Source of the DNA: Clostridia bacterium
Lineage (GTDB): Bacteria; Bacillota; Clostridia; Oscillospirales; CAG-382
Length of the DNA stretch: 64,000 bases
Assembly (NCBI GenBank): GCA_017620655.1
Contig: JAGAUT010000079.1
Span: 1 to 64,000 of the forward strand
Direction: 5' to 3'
The stretch's first letter is position 1; the number at the start of each line of letters is the position of its first letter. This document shows, piece after piece, positions 33,972-44,010 of this stretch. The translations under genes and the position numbers were made by a program. The notes below the pieces were generated by a model. The model made no database searches. It was not told where the DNA came from and worked only from the letters and a program-made list of their open reading frames with translations.

Positions 33972-35024
33972 TTAATACTTTCTGCCCATGGCATCGAGTT
34001 CGTCTCTGATATACTGAAGTGTAAGAAGCTTTTCTTTTACTTGTTCTACATTAAGAAGCTCTGTGTTATGAGAATTGAACTCTGTAAGAGTGTTTCTTTC
34101 TGTATCGCCGTCCTTGAAGTATTTATCATAATTAAGACCGCGCTTATCTGAAGGCACTCTGTAGAAGTTACCCATATCAACGGCATTCGCACATTCTTCG
34201 TTAGTGAGAAGTGTTTCATACATCTTTTCGCCGTGTCTGATACCGATAACTTTAATAGCATTCTTATCTCCGCCGAAAAGTTCGCAAACAGCTTCAGCCT
34301 GTGTCTGGATTGTGCAGGCAGGAGCCTTCTGAACAAGGATATCACCTGTTGTGCCGTTTTCAAAGGCAAAGAGAACAAGGTCAACAGCCTCATCAAGGCT
34401 CATAATAAATCTTGTCATTGTGCCGTCGGTGATGGTGATAGGATTGCCATTCTTAATCTGTTCAATCCAAAGAGGAATAACAGAACCGCGTGAGCACATA
34501 ACGTTACCGTATCTTGTACAGCAAATCTTTGTCTTTTCCTGTGCAACCGTTCTCGACTTTGCAACGATTACCTTTTCCATCATAGCCTTTGATGTACCCA
34601 TAGCATTAACAGGGTATGCAGCCTTATCGGTAGAAAGGCATACTACATTCTTAACGCCTGCTTCAATTGCAGCTGTAAGCACGTTTTCTGTACCAAGTAC
34701 GTTAGTCTTTACAGCTTCGATAGGGAAAAATTCGCAGGAAGGCACTTGTTTTAGTGCAGCTGCATGGAATATGTAATCTACGCCGTGCATTGCGTTTTTA
34801 ACGCTGGCTAAATCTCTTACATCGCCGATATAGAACTTGATTTTATCAGCTACTTCAGGCATCTTTACCTGAAATTCGTGGCGCATATCGTCCTGCTTCT
34901 TTTCGTCTCGGGAAAATACGCGGATTTCTCCGATATCAGTTCTCAAGAATCGGTTGAGTACGGCATTGCCGAATGAACCGGTACCGCCGGTGATGAGTAG
35001 GGTTTTGTTTGTGAATGATGACAT
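33972..35024 (-). CDS. capE: CapE/FnlA/WbjB-like UDP-GlcNAc 4,6-dehydratase/5-epimerase
   Basis: A 350-residue soluble SDR: ITGGTGSFGNAVL near 10-22 binds NADP, and the active site NAMGTSK has the Met-x3-Lys form that replaces Tyr-x3-Lys in this family. The soluble length, without the four membrane helices of PglF/WbpM enzymes, plus capF and capG next door, indicate the inverting CapE branch, which begins UDP-L-FucNAc synthesis from UDP-GlcNAc. It is the only 4,6-dehydratase in the window and might also feed 4-keto substrate to the aminotransferases at 28468 and 48305. Confidence 0.9.
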   Translation of the reverse strand: MSSFTNKTLLITGGTGSFGNAVLNRFLRTDIGEIRVFSRDEKKQDDMRHEFQVKMPEVADKIKFYIGDVRDLASVKNAMHGVDYIFHAAALKQVPSCEFFPIEAVKTNVLGTENVLTAAIEAGVKNVVCLSTDKAAYPVNAMGTSKAMMEKVIVAKSRTVAQEKTKICCTRYGNVMCSRGSVIPLWIEQIKNGNPITITDGTMTRFIMSLDEAVDLVLFAFENGTTGDILVQKAPACTIQTQAEAVCELFGGDKNAIKVIGIRHGEKMYETLLTNEECANAVDMGNFYRVPSDKRGLNYDKYFKDGDTERNTLTEFNSHNTELLNVEQVKEKLLTLQYIRDELDAMGRKY

Positions 35025-35048
35025 AATACATTCCTCTGTTTTTAAAAA

Positions 35049-35966
35049 TTAATTTGAAACAATTCTATTATATGCAGTGGGAAAAGCATTTTTCAAATTA
35101 TCAAATCTTTCAAAATACATATTGCACGCAACATTGTCAGTCGCAAGTTGTACTACTTGTGTTTCTAAAACCACACTAAAAATTTTATGGTATTTGCAAG
35201 TTTTGATGATTTTTGTACCACTTTCGGCACATACAAACATCACCCACAAATCATCAGCTTTCAAGGCGGTTTTCTTTATATTATCAGCATCAACAAGTTC
35301 TTTTCTCACTGCTCCAAACGGATATAAACAGCCTCCACCATTTGAAGGCAATATTTTATATGTCGGCACTTCTAATCCTATATTCGAAATGGTTTCCCAT
35401 CTTCCAGGATTATTCATATTTCCTGCTTTATCATAAGACATTGCTTGAGCTCGATTACAAACAACACAATTTGGATACTTCTTGTGTGTTTTTATGAGTT
35501 TTTCTATTGAGTCAGGTGAATAAATAATATCATCATCATATGTTATAACTAGTTCATTTTCCTTTTGTTCAATCAGAGCATTATAATGTTTTTTATGTCC
35601 ATATAGATTATCGTCCACCCAACATATCTCAAGCCCATGCTTTGTAAGTTCTAACAGTTGAGCGGGCAACACCTTTTCAGGAAACTGCTCCTCAGCAAGC
35701 CACAATACAATTCTGTCGGGTTTATAACTTTGAAGCATTAATGACTTAATTGCGAGATGAACATATTCTATTCGTGCCGGAAATGACGTAAGAGAAACAG
35801 TAACAGTTTCATCTCTCTTTTCTGTATTCAATGCATTTTCAGGAAGTTTTTCCCTTATAATTGATTTATTGTCAAGCCAATTCAAAAAACAATACCATTT
35901 TCCACCAAAATATGGAATTCTGATTGATTCCGGTATTTTAAGAAATTCCGTTATTCTTCTGTTCAT
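35049..35966 (-). CDS. Putative GT-A glycosyltransferase
   Basis: A 305-residue protein with VTVSLTSFPARIEYVHLAI near 54-72, the opening strand of a GT-A fold, and VITYDDDIIYS near 145, an acidic DDD motif suited to metal and nucleotide-sugar binding. A loop with LPSNGGGCLYPFGAV follows. No transmembrane helix is seen. It lies 13 nt after the flippase and before capE, and may be the transferase that adds L-FucNAc, an inference from position only. Confidence 0.7.
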   Translation of the reverse strand: MNRRITEFLKIPESIRIPYFGGKWYCFLNWLDNKSIIREKLPENALNTEKRDETVTVSLTSFPARIEYVHLAIKSLMLQSYKPDRIVLWLAEEQFPEKVLPAQLLELTKHGLEICWVDDNLYGHKKHYNALIEQKENELVITYDDDIIYSPDSIEKLIKTHKKYPNCVVCNRAQAMSYDKAGNMNNPGRWETISNIGLEVPTYKILPSNGGGCLYPFGAVRKELVDADNIKKTALKADDLWVMFVCAESGTKIIKTCKYHKIFSVVLETQVVQLATDNVACNMYFERFDNLKNAFPTAYNRIVSN

Positions 35967-35979
35967 AACTTATGCCACC

Positions 35980-37440
35980 TTATACTTTCTTTTTAAGAAA
36001 ACTCTTAATTATACTTAACACATAAATATAACTCTCATTTTTAGTAACAATAGACATTAGCACATATACCACTAGGCCTGTGAAAATTTGAATTGCAAGC
36101 AAAACTACATTAGATAAATCCAAAACCATAATTATACGCACTGCAAAAAACATAACTGTAGACATAATCATTGGCGGCAAAACATCAAGAAACTGTCTTC
36201 GGTATGAATATCCAAGCAGTTTTCTGTTTGGATATGCGTTTATAGCCGAAGAAAGAATGTTGCCTACCAAAAGGCTGATTGCTATGACTTTGACACCAAA
36301 TGGCACTGCACAGAATATTAAAACCGTGCCAACAACTCTCTTTATAATTTCAAGTTTAAGAACAATATCGCTTCTGCCCAATGCTTTAATCGCCTGAAGA
36401 TTCTCAATTTCTATCGGTGCAAACACAAAGGAAATACTTATAATTTGCAAGTAAAAAACGCATGGAAGCCATTTTTCTGTAAGAAGCAAATCAACTAATG
36501 GTTCCGCTACTGCAGCAAGACCAACCAGAAGTGGTGTAATAAAATATGTACTCACCTTGATAGTGCGTCTTAGTATAGACAGCATCTTTTCTTTTGAGTC
36601 CTGAACCTTTGACATGGTTGGAAAAAACACACTGTCTATTGCACCGCCGACACAACCTTCAACAATCTGCGGAAAGCTTTGTCCTTTGTTATAGTATGCA
36701 AGCGAAGCTGCATTATAGTATTTGCCTATAACAAGACTTCTTAAATCATTATATAATACCTTGATTATAGATGCAGCAAATATCTTCCATCCGTATGAAT
36801 ATAATGCTTTAAAGCGTTTCAAAGAAAACACAAGAGACGGTCTCCATTTTACAGTAAACCAGAGCACAAGCATACTTCCCGTTGCTTTCACAAGATACTG
36901 AGCTACAAGTGCCCATACACCAAAACCTCGAAGTGCCATGATAATACCGACAACAGCAGACAGTATCATTCCTCCAAGATTTGACCAAAAGAATCTTTTA
37001 AACTGCATAGTATTAGATACATACGCACTTTGAACACTGTTTACTGCAGTAACAATCACCTGAATACCCATTACTCTTATGACAGAGATTAATAATTCCC
37101 TATTATAAGCACTATAAAAATCAGCAATAAAAGGAGCTAAAAAATATAAAACCGCGTATAGGACAAAAGACATTCCAAGGCTAAAATAAAAAATAGTTGA
37201 AAAGTCCTTGTTATCAGCATCTTTTTTTTGAATAAGCGATGTTGCAAGTCCACTTATTACCAATTTATCACAAAGAGTAACAAAAACCGAAACAAGTGCT
37301 ATAATCCCGTAATCTTCTGGAAGAAGCAATCTTGCAAGGACTATGGAAATAATGAAATTTACAATTTGACCAAGTCCGTTTTCCGCAAATTTCCAAAACA
37401 CACCTGAAACAGTTTGTTTTTTCAATGCATTATCATTCAT
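35980..37440 (-). CDS. Polysaccharide flippase (Wzx, MOP superfamily), upstream operon
   Basis: A 486-residue polytopic protein with about 12-14 hydrophobic helices and the MOP N-terminal pattern LARLLLPEDYGIIALV. It is clearly paralogous to the flippase at 15141-16598: YNAASLAYYNKGQSFP and ALGRSDIVLKLEIIKR have close counterparts there. It starts directly after the licD stop, with no gap. It should export the lipid-linked repeat of the upstream operon. Confidence 0.9.
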   Translation of the reverse strand: MNDNALKKQTVSGVFWKFAENGLGQIVNFIISIVLARLLLPEDYGIIALVSVFVTLCDKLVISGLATSLIQKKDADNKDFSTIFYFSLGMSFVLYAVLYFLAPFIADFYSAYNRELLISVIRVMGIQVIVTAVNSVQSAYVSNTMQFKRFFWSNLGGMILSAVVGIIMALRGFGVWALVAQYLVKATGSMLVLWFTVKWRPSLVFSLKRFKALYSYGWKIFAASIIKVLYNDLRSLVIGKYYNAASLAYYNKGQSFPQIVEGCVGGAIDSVFFPTMSKVQDSKEKMLSILRRTIKVSTYFITPLLVGLAAVAEPLVDLLLTEKWLPCVFYLQIISISFVFAPIEIENLQAIKALGRSDIVLKLEIIKRVVGTVLIFCAVPFGVKVIAISLLVGNILSSAINAYPNRKLLGYSYRRQFLDVLPPMIMSTVMFFAVRIIMVLDLSNVVLLAIQIFTGLVVYVLMSIVTKNESYIYVLSIIKSFLKKKV

Positions 37441-38247
37441 TTACAATTTACACTCCACAATTGTTTTACAACACTCATATACTTCTGATTCGGGAGGTGT
37501 TTCCATATAATTTCCATATCTCTTTGTCAGAAACTCATCATAATTTTTGGGGATATAGAACACTCTGTCTTCAAATTTATGCTCTATCAAATCTTCAAAA
37601 GTACATCTTGGTATTGGATAAATACCATTATTGGGATGAGCTACCTTGTAAACATTTTTTGTTGGAAAATACTTGAACATTTTTAGAGCTCCACTTCTGA
37701 ACGCATTTATCGCAAAATAAGGCATCCACGAAAAGAGTTTGTATACTCTTTTTTTTGATGCACTTCCGTTATACAAACCACTCTTAACCTTACCAACACA
37801 GCTCCAAAACATTGCCATTTTCACCTGCAAATTCAAAAAGCAAGGGACAATATTATCTATTGGATGAAGGTCTATAAACACACCTTTATGAAGTTCGGCA
37901 AGGCTTGCTAGCTCCTTTTCAAGAAACACCGTGCCATTAAGTCTAACTTTACCCCAGCTATTGGGATATCTTTTTTCAGATTTATAATTGCTGAAAAAGA
38001 TTTTTTCGTTGGGATGCTTTTTCATATACTTTACGAATCTATCATAATCTTTTCTCGGCATTGCCATATCGATATCATGATCCCACGGAATAAAACCATT
38101 ATGACGAACAGCACCGATAACGGAACCTCCGTACAAAGAACATTTCCATCCCTGCTCCCTGCAAATACGGTCGACTTCTGTTGCTATTTCAAGCATTCTG
38201 TTATGTAGCACATCCATATCATATCCGCAGACTGTATATTTACTCAT
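37441..38247 (-). CDS. LicD-family phosphotransferase
   Basis: A 268-residue protein with the LicD core: WKCSLYGGSVIGAVRHNGFI near 37-56 followed by PWDHDIDMAMPRKDYDRF, whose paired aspartates bind metal. LicD proteins transfer phosphocholine or a related phospho-group from a CDP-linked donor onto surface glycans. No CDP-choline synthesis genes (licA, licC) lie in the window, so the donor is unknown; CDP-glycerol or a glycosyl phosphate are alternatives. Its ATG overlaps the preceding stop by one base (TAATG). Confidence 0.85.
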   Translation of the reverse strand: MSKYTVCGYDMDVLHNRMLEIATEVDRICREQGWKCSLYGGSVIGAVRHNGFIPWDHDIDMAMPRKDYDRFVKYMKKHPNEKIFFSNYKSEKRYPNSWGKVRLNGTVFLEKELASLAELHKGVFIDLHPIDNIVPCFLNLQVKMAMFWSCVGKVKSGLYNGSASKKRVYKLFSWMPYFAINAFRSGALKMFKYFPTKNVYKVAHPNNGIYPIPRCTFEDLIEHKFEDRVFYIPKNYDEFLTKRYGNYMETPPESEVYECCKTIVECKL

Positions 38248-39233
38248 TAAATACCTCTTATTTTTTTGATTATTCTGTTACCTTCTCCATAAGCGAAGCA
38301 CTTCAACACATATGCAAGCTTTCTCCCATAACGCAACAAAGGATGCCCGACACCGCCTATTCTATTCAATTCCTCAACATACTTATAGTCGGGAACCAAA
38401 TACTTCGGATGCTTGAGAGGGAAAGAAACATTGTACGTCTTCATATTAAACATTTTTCTCTGTGCCTTCGTCAAAAGTTTTGTGTTCGACACAGCATGGG
38501 TAGCATTATCCGTCAAACCTAAATCGCAAATCATATTTCTTTTAGGAATGATTGCAACTCTGTTATTAAGCATTCCACCCATGCCTAGAATGGTTTCCCA
38601 ATACTGCTTGCCGGTTTCTTTGTGCCAAAGAGCTGTATTATATGCAGATTCAATACGTTCTTTGCCAACAGAATTTTTCAAACATTCTATAAAGTAATCG
38701 TTATCTTCCAAAAAACTGTATTCTTCATCCCATTCATCGGCAACTCGCTTCCATGTTGCCCATGTAGTAGAACCAAAAGGCGCAAAGAAATAGTCCGCAT
38801 CACACTTTTCATTAACTCCCAACAAATTTGTCCCGCAAATATGATTAACTCTTGTATCAAATTCATACTTGTCAAGAAGTTCTTTACAATACATGTAAAA
38901 TGAATCACAAGGAACTCGGTCATCCTCCATTATTATACACTTATCAACAATCGAAAAAGCCCACTTTTGTGCAAGGAAAGTGGAAGGATCACATCCCATG
39001 TTTTTAGTATGATAATTTCTGTGTACTTCGCACTCCCAGTCAATACTTTCCGCTATTTTACGGCATTTCTCTACTCCTTCCACATCATCGGGTCTACCTG
39101 TTCTCGGGCCGTCCTGCCAAAGAAGTAACACTCTAGGTCTAGCCTTTCTTACACTTTCAAAAACTTTTTCAAATGTATCTGCTCTAACAAAAAATGTAAG
39201 TAATACCGGAACATCAATTTCCCAAGGTTTCAT
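38247..39233 (-). CDS. Putative glycosyltransferase (GT-A type)
   Basis: A 328-residue protein that begins PVLLTFFVRADTFEKVFESV and has KCIIMEDDRVPCDSFY near 115-130; the EDD motif is the likely metal site of a GT-A fold. FGSTTWATWKRVADEWD, a tryptophan-rich acceptor loop, follows. The C-terminus has a basic amphipathic stretch and no clear membrane helix. It overlaps the polymerase gene by 4 nt (ATGA) at its start and licD by 1 nt at its end. Donor and acceptor are unknown. Confidence 0.7.
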   Translation of the reverse strand: MKPWEIDVPVLLTFFVRADTFEKVFESVRKARPRVLLLWQDGPRTGRPDDVEGVEKCRKIAESIDWECEVHRNYHTKNMGCDPSTFLAQKWAFSIVDKCIIMEDDRVPCDSFYMYCKELLDKYEFDTRVNHICGTNLLGVNEKCDADYFFAPFGSTTWATWKRVADEWDEEYSFLEDNDYFIECLKNSVGKERIESAYNTALWHKETGKQYWETILGMGGMLNNRVAIIPKRNMICDLGLTDNATHAVSNTKLLTKAQRKMFNMKTYNVSFPLKHPKYLVPDYKYVEELNRIGGVGHPLLRYGRKLAYVLKCFAYGEGNRIIKKIRGI

Positions 39234-40453
39234 TGTAAATCTCCTTCTTCGTTAAAAATAGTTTCTATCATAAGCGGCGCTATAAACCAAGTTGCAACGC
39301 CTAAAGGCTGTGATGCATGTATTGGATTTGTTACACCCATTAAAACAAACATAAGAACAACAGAAGCAAATTGATTTTTCTTTTCACCCAAAAGTCCGCT
39401 TATTCGATTTGCTACATAGCAAAGCAGTGAATAGAACGGCGCACCACCCACAAGCCCTGTATCGCTAAGAACAGTGAGAAAAGTCGCATGACCGTCAAAA
39501 GAAAGATTTCGGTTACCAATCAAAGGACTTTCAAAAAATGCGAGTATAGTTCTCCAATAAAGAGTAAACCTGCCGTTGAGATTATAGCCTCCCGCACCCT
39601 TTCCGGTAAGAAAATCACGGATTTCACTCAACCTTATCGTCATCTGCTCAGATTTAATATTAGCTATGGCAAATTCAAGGATTGAAGGAATGAAAAACGA
39701 AATCAAAATGACCGCCAAAACGAAAAGCACCTTTGATGACGACTTTTTCATGCTTCGGTATACCTGAAAAACAATTCCCACAATTGATATCAACACCGAA
39801 AGAGTATACTGTGCATTTATCAGAAAAATCAAGCCAACAAAAATTGAAACTATTGATACGTACTTAGCCGTCTTTCTAAGTTTTACATAGCATGCTGTTA
39901 TAATGGAAATAATAATCGGTATAGCATATATGAAGTAATAATTTGCAACGCCTTTTTGAGCATTTTCATCAAAGTTTTCCCATTCACGTGTTGCATTAGG
40001 ATTTTCCAAAAGAAACATCCACGTTGTGTACATAACGAAAACAATCATGATAAGCGAAACAACCATAAGTGTTTTTTTCTGTTTTGAAGATGCTTTCATC
40101 TTCACATGAACAAAAAGGACAGCAGGAAAATATAACGTATAATACTGATACATTTTCGAAATAAAACGCTTTAACGTACGATTTGATACTGTTTGCGCTA
40201 TTGAGTTGGCATTAGTCAGAAAAGCATACACCAACGCTAACAATACAACGAGCAATAAAACAGCAACTACCGTTTGGCTTGATTTTCTGTCAAAAAAGAA
40301 AATATAAGCCGAATACATTAGCAAAACGCCTAGGAAAACCGTTGAACCGATTGACACACTTGGCAAAAGATATATTGCCATCAGAAGAACTATAAATACA
40401 TATTCCAAAGATGCAAGTTTGTTTGTGTTTCCTTTAATAACATTATTATTCAA
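39230..40453 (-). CDS. O-antigen polymerase-like protein (Wzy), upstream operon
   Basis: A 407-residue protein with about 10-12 hydrophobic helices and a large loop containing GKGAGGYNLNGRFTLYWRTI and DGHATFLTVLSDTGLVGGAP, the O-antigen ligase/polymerase-type periplasmic loop (here HATFLTVLSDTGLVGG in place of HNxYLQxxxxxGxxG). The start appears to be TTG at 40453; no in-frame ATG with a good ribosome site lies nearby. It should polymerise the upstream repeat unit, parallel to the protein at 18012. Confidence 0.82.
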   Translation of the reverse strand: MNNNVIKGNTNKLASLEYVFIVLLMAIYLLPSVSIGSTVFLGVLLMYSAYIFFFDRKSSQTVVAVLLLVVLLALVYAFLTNANSIAQTVSNRTLKRFISKMYQYYTLYFPAVLFVHVKMKASSKQKKTLMVVSLIMIVFVMYTTWMFLLENPNATREWENFDENAQKGVANYYFIYAIPIIISIITACYVKLRKTAKYVSIVSIFVGLIFLINAQYTLSVLISIVGIVFQVYRSMKKSSSKVLFVLAVILISFFIPSILEFAIANIKSEQMTIRLSEIRDFLTGKGAGGYNLNGRFTLYWRTILAFFESPLIGNRNLSFDGHATFLTVLSDTGLVGGAPFYSLLCYVANRISGLLGEKKNQFASVVLMFVLMGVTNPIHASQPLGVATWFIAPLMIETIFNEEGDLQ

Positions 40454-40495
40454 ATTATTAATATTCCCCTATAACTTTTTGTAAAATGCATACGC

Positions 40496-41704
40496 CTATA
40501 TCAAACTTCCGTATAAATCTAAATACTTTCTGTAATTTGTATCTTTATCAAATCTTTTAGAAACAAAATCAATACATCCGGTTGAATACCTCTGTTTTCC
40601 GTTCGCTTTGATTTCTTTTATTTGTTCTAGCAATGCATTTGCATCTCCTGTTTCAACAGAAAAGCTATTTGTATTGTCGACAGTTTCAGCAGCTCCTGTG
40701 TTGCAATAGGTTACTGTCGGAGTCCCACAGGCTTGCGGTTCCACATTAGCAAGAGAAAAAGACTCTTCCCTCGTGCAATTCACAAATACATCTGCCATCG
40801 AATAAACCTGTCTAAGTTTATCTCTGTCTCTTATGTAATCAATTGCAAGAACATTTTTTGGAAGCCGTTTCTTTTGTTCGCCGTCACAACCTACCATCAA
40901 AACCACGCTGTCATCATCAATGCCATCAGTTACAGTCTTAAGAGTTTCAGCATTGATATCAAGCATCCATTTGTTTGCAACTGTTAGAATTATAAACTTG
41001 CCTTCCAGTCCAAGTTCTTTTCTCAAATTCGACTCGGTAGGAACAAAAAATTTCGTATCTACTCCATTATGTATTGTAACATATCTCGTTGCAGGAACAC
41101 GACTTTTCTTAGCTTCATTTGTAATCCACTCTGATACACCAACAAATGTAAGGTTTTCAATTGCACCAAAATACTTTATCCTATCTTTAAGAATTTTTGC
41201 TGATTTGTCAAAAAGGAAAGCAGGTGTATCTTTTTTCTTTTTAGGACAGCTCCCACATTTTTTTGTCCAATTATCACATCCTACACTCGTGTAGTGAAAA
41301 CACCCTCCTGTATAAAACCAACAATCATGAAGAGTTACAACAACAGCAATGTTTGTTTCAGAAAGAAACTTCAAAAGCACATTCAGATTTATATAATTAC
41401 TGTGTAAGTTATGAAGATGTACAACATCCGGTTTAATTGTTGCAATATGTTTTATGAGTTTTCCTGTTGCAATTCTTGAAAAGTATGCCTGTTTTCCGTT
41501 TACTCGGCTGAGAATTGCGTGAAGCTTTTTGCCACATGAGTTGCCAATCACGTACCCGTTTACAATTTCATCAGGTAAGCATTTTGATGTGGAATATGCA
41601 ACATAAGATTCAATACCACTTTTCAGAGAAAGCTCATGTATGTCTTTTACTATAACACCTGTGCTACCAACACCGTAAACAGCATTGATTTGTAATATCT
41701 TCAT
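40496..41704 (-). CDS. GT4-family glycosyltransferase (WcaC-like)
   Basis: A 402-residue GT-B enzyme: NAVYGVGSTGVIVKDIHEL at the N-terminus, the acceptor loop TLHDCWFYTGGCFHY followed by a cysteine cluster (GCDNWTKKCGSCPKKK) that is typical of the WcaC-like subgroup and may bind zinc, and the donor motif CTREESFSLANVEPQACGTP near 310. AAGGAAG precedes the ATG. It begins 31 nt downstream of the ancestral stop of the truncated transferase at 41883. Confidence 0.88.
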   Translation of the reverse strand: MKILQINAVYGVGSTGVIVKDIHELSLKSGIESYVAYSTSKCLPDEIVNGYVIGNSCGKKLHAILSRVNGKQAYFSRIATGKLIKHIATIKPDVVHLHNLHSNYINLNVLLKFLSETNIAVVVTLHDCWFYTGGCFHYTSVGCDNWTKKCGSCPKKKKDTPAFLFDKSAKILKDRIKYFGAIENLTFVGVSEWITNEAKKSRVPATRYVTIHNGVDTKFFVPTESNLRKELGLEGKFIILTVANKWMLDINAETLKTVTDGIDDDSVVLMVGCDGEQKKRLPKNVLAIDYIRDRDKLRQVYSMADVFVNCTREESFSLANVEPQACGTPTVTYCNTGAAETVDNTNSFSVETGDANALLEQIKEIKANGKQRYSTGCIDFVSKRFDKDTNYRKYLDLYGSLI

Positions 41705-41735
41705 GTTTTCTTCCTTACATTAACAATTATTTTAA

Positions 41736-43040
41736 TTATTTTTTATCACAGCAATTTTTAATAGTATTAATAAATGTTTTCTTCACATCATCAACACTAT
41801 GATTTCGCCTTCCGCATTCAAATGCTTTTTTTCCATACTGAGTAATTAGTTCCTTATTCTCAACAAGCTTCTGCAGTTGCTGTTAAATTTCATCATATTC
41901 ACAAGCAATAACAGCTGCATCATTTTCCTTGAGATACTGAATTGGTGCAATATCCTTATCGCCTATTGCAAATATACACTTCCCGCTTTTGAAATAATCG
42001 GTAAGTTTTGTTGAAAATGACAGTCTCGCCGTATAGCGATGTTCCTTTTCAAGCGATTCGACAAAAACAACAACATCCGCAGAATTTTGAATATTTTGTA
42101 CCGCTTCTCGTGGAACAAGACCGCGAAAATGACAGCCATTTGAATTGAAAAGTTCCATTGTTTTTTCGTCAAAAGTATCACCTGAATATATATCAAGAAC
42201 AATTTTTTCACCATAGCGGTTAATATTCTTAAGTGCTTCTGATATAGCTACAATGGAATAATGTCTGCCTATTACAAGTTTTCCCGTATAAACCATTCTT
42301 ATAGGGTCTGAAATCGGCTGCTCTTTGAATTCAAGATTTGAATAATCAATCCCCTTTGTAAGAACAACACTGTTTGTTCCAAAAAGACGGTCTGTATCTT
42401 CAGCTTCCGTTTTCGTGATCGTAAACATTTCATTACAATTTTTCGAAAGACTTTTAACATACTTCCTAAGCCAAAACCTATGGATATATGCAAAAGGATT
42501 CTTTCCGCAGGACATATATGAGTAGTTATCGTCTGCTAGATAACACACATAAGGTCTCGGGTGCTTCTTCAAAAGATATCTCTGTATTTTTCCCATATAC
42601 ACAACAGGGTATATCGGAATAAAATACACATCGGGATCAAATTCCTCAACAAATTTATCAAGTTCCTTGCTCTTCCAACATCCCAATGTCCAAACAAATT
42701 CTCTCATAAGAGTATAGAACCATGACTTTTTTTTATGAGCCATTTTATAAAGTTGTGCTTCCTGTTTTACTGCCTTGCTGTCAGTTTCCGATGCACTCGC
42801 ACCATTTTCCACACATCTTCCAACACTCTTTCTGTTGAAGACACTTTTTATGACTGCATTTTCGGAAATCTGAAAAAAACGGTTACAAACACTTGTGGCA
42901 GGAAGATCCGACTTTGTGTATATCTGTGCTACTCTGTCATTGTCCCAAAATTTAAACAAATCAGTTTGAGTATGTATACCGCTGTCTTCTCTCCATGTGC
43001 TAAGCGAAATAGCCATGACCTTCGGTAATCTATTATCCAT
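41736..43040 (-). pseudogene. GT4-like glycosyltransferase with premature in-frame stop near the C-terminus
   Basis: The frame from the ATG at 43040 (GAAGGG 9 nt upstream, just after the previous stop) codes 385 residues with a GT-B C-terminal domain (RMVYTGKLVIGRHYSI, DVVVFVESLEKEHRYTARLS, FKSGKCIFAIG). It meets TAA at 41885-41883 after ACEYDEI. The same frame then stays open for 48 more codons (41882-41739) to a second TAA at 41738-41736 and encodes QQLQKLVENKELITQYGKKA, then FECGRRNHS. This is the typical closing helix of GT4 enzymes. A single-base change to TAA has therefore removed the last 49 residues. The shortened enzyme may be inactive or weak; readthrough is also possible. Confidence 0.85.
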
Positions 43041-43041
43041 T

Positions 43042-44010
43042 TTATAATGCACCCTTCAATCTATCAACAATTTTAAGTATTGTTATTACAGCACTGAAAC
43101 CCAATGTTTTATAGACTTTGTTTATTTGCATCGGACGCTTGTTTATCGAATAATTAAGCAAAAAGCTTAACGCCTTAACGCGTTTTACACTTTCTCTTTT
43201 ACTCTTATCCTTTAGTCTTGCATAAACAATTAGCATATTGGAGTAATACTTTGCCATTGCCCCATAAAGTGCCTTTCTTTTTGTTTCAGAAATATCTGAT
43301 GTCAAAACCTTTCTGCTCCACTTTTCAAGAGTGTAAATAAAGTCCGTTAAGTTTTTAATTCTGAGAGTAGAAGTGACAGAACCAGAACGCTGTCTATAAG
43401 CAATATATGCTTTATCAATAACAGAAAAACTATCTGTGTTTGATAAAAGATTGAAGAACCAATCCATATCTTCGCAAACAAGATTTATATTAAATTCTGT
43501 TGCTATGCTTTTTTTGAAAGCCTTGGTCCAAGCCATACCATAATATGCGTCTTTCTTTACCATCTCAAGAAGCATCTCATCGCCATGATACTTTTTTGAA
43601 TCCGGGAAAGAAAAGCTACATTTTTCTAAAACTTTTGTTTCATCGAAATATTTAGAAAACTTATAAATAACAACATCAGAATTACTCGTGTTTATATGTT
43701 CATAAACATCAGAAAAAAAGTTGTTATCAATAATATAGTCATCACTGTCAATATATATTATATATTCTCCCGAAGCCACTGTTGTACCTACATTTCTAGC
43801 ATCAGCCTGACCGCCGTTTGGCTTATGAATTGTTTTTATAAAACTATATTTCTCGGAATACTTGTCACAAATGCTGCCGCTTGAATCCTTGGAACCATCA
43901 TCTACAAGTATAACCTCATAGTCAGTAAAGCTTTGATTTAAAATGCTTTCCACACATTCATCAAGATATTTTTCAACATTATAAACAGGAATAACAATAC
44001 TAAAAAACAT
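43042..44010 (-). CDS. GT2-family glycosyltransferase
   Basis: A 322-residue GT-A enzyme starting MFFSIVIPVYNVEKYLDECV, with VDDGSKDSSGSICDKY, NGGQADARNVG and the metal site IDSDDYI. I chose the ATG at 44010, which has GGGAGG 7 nt upstream and overlaps the Ldh_2 stop by one base (TAATG); in-frame codons upstream lie inside that gene. A late stretch of basic and hydrophobic residues lacks a clear membrane helix. It should add one sugar in the upstream repeat. Confidence 0.88.
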   Translation of the reverse strand: MFFSIVIPVYNVEKYLDECVESILNQSFTDYEVILVDDGSKDSSGSICDKYSEKYSFIKTIHKPNGGQADARNVGTTVASGEYIIYIDSDDYIIDNNFFSDVYEHINTSNSDVVIYKFSKYFDETKVLEKCSFSFPDSKKYHGDEMLLEMVKKDAYYGMAWTKAFKKSIATEFNINLVCEDMDWFFNLLSNTDSFSVIDKAYIAYRQRSGSVTSTLRIKNLTDFIYTLEKWSRKVLTSDISETKRKALYGAMAKYYSNMLIVYARLKDKSKRESVKRVKALSFLLNYSINKRPMQINKVYKTLGFSAVITILKIVDRLKGAL

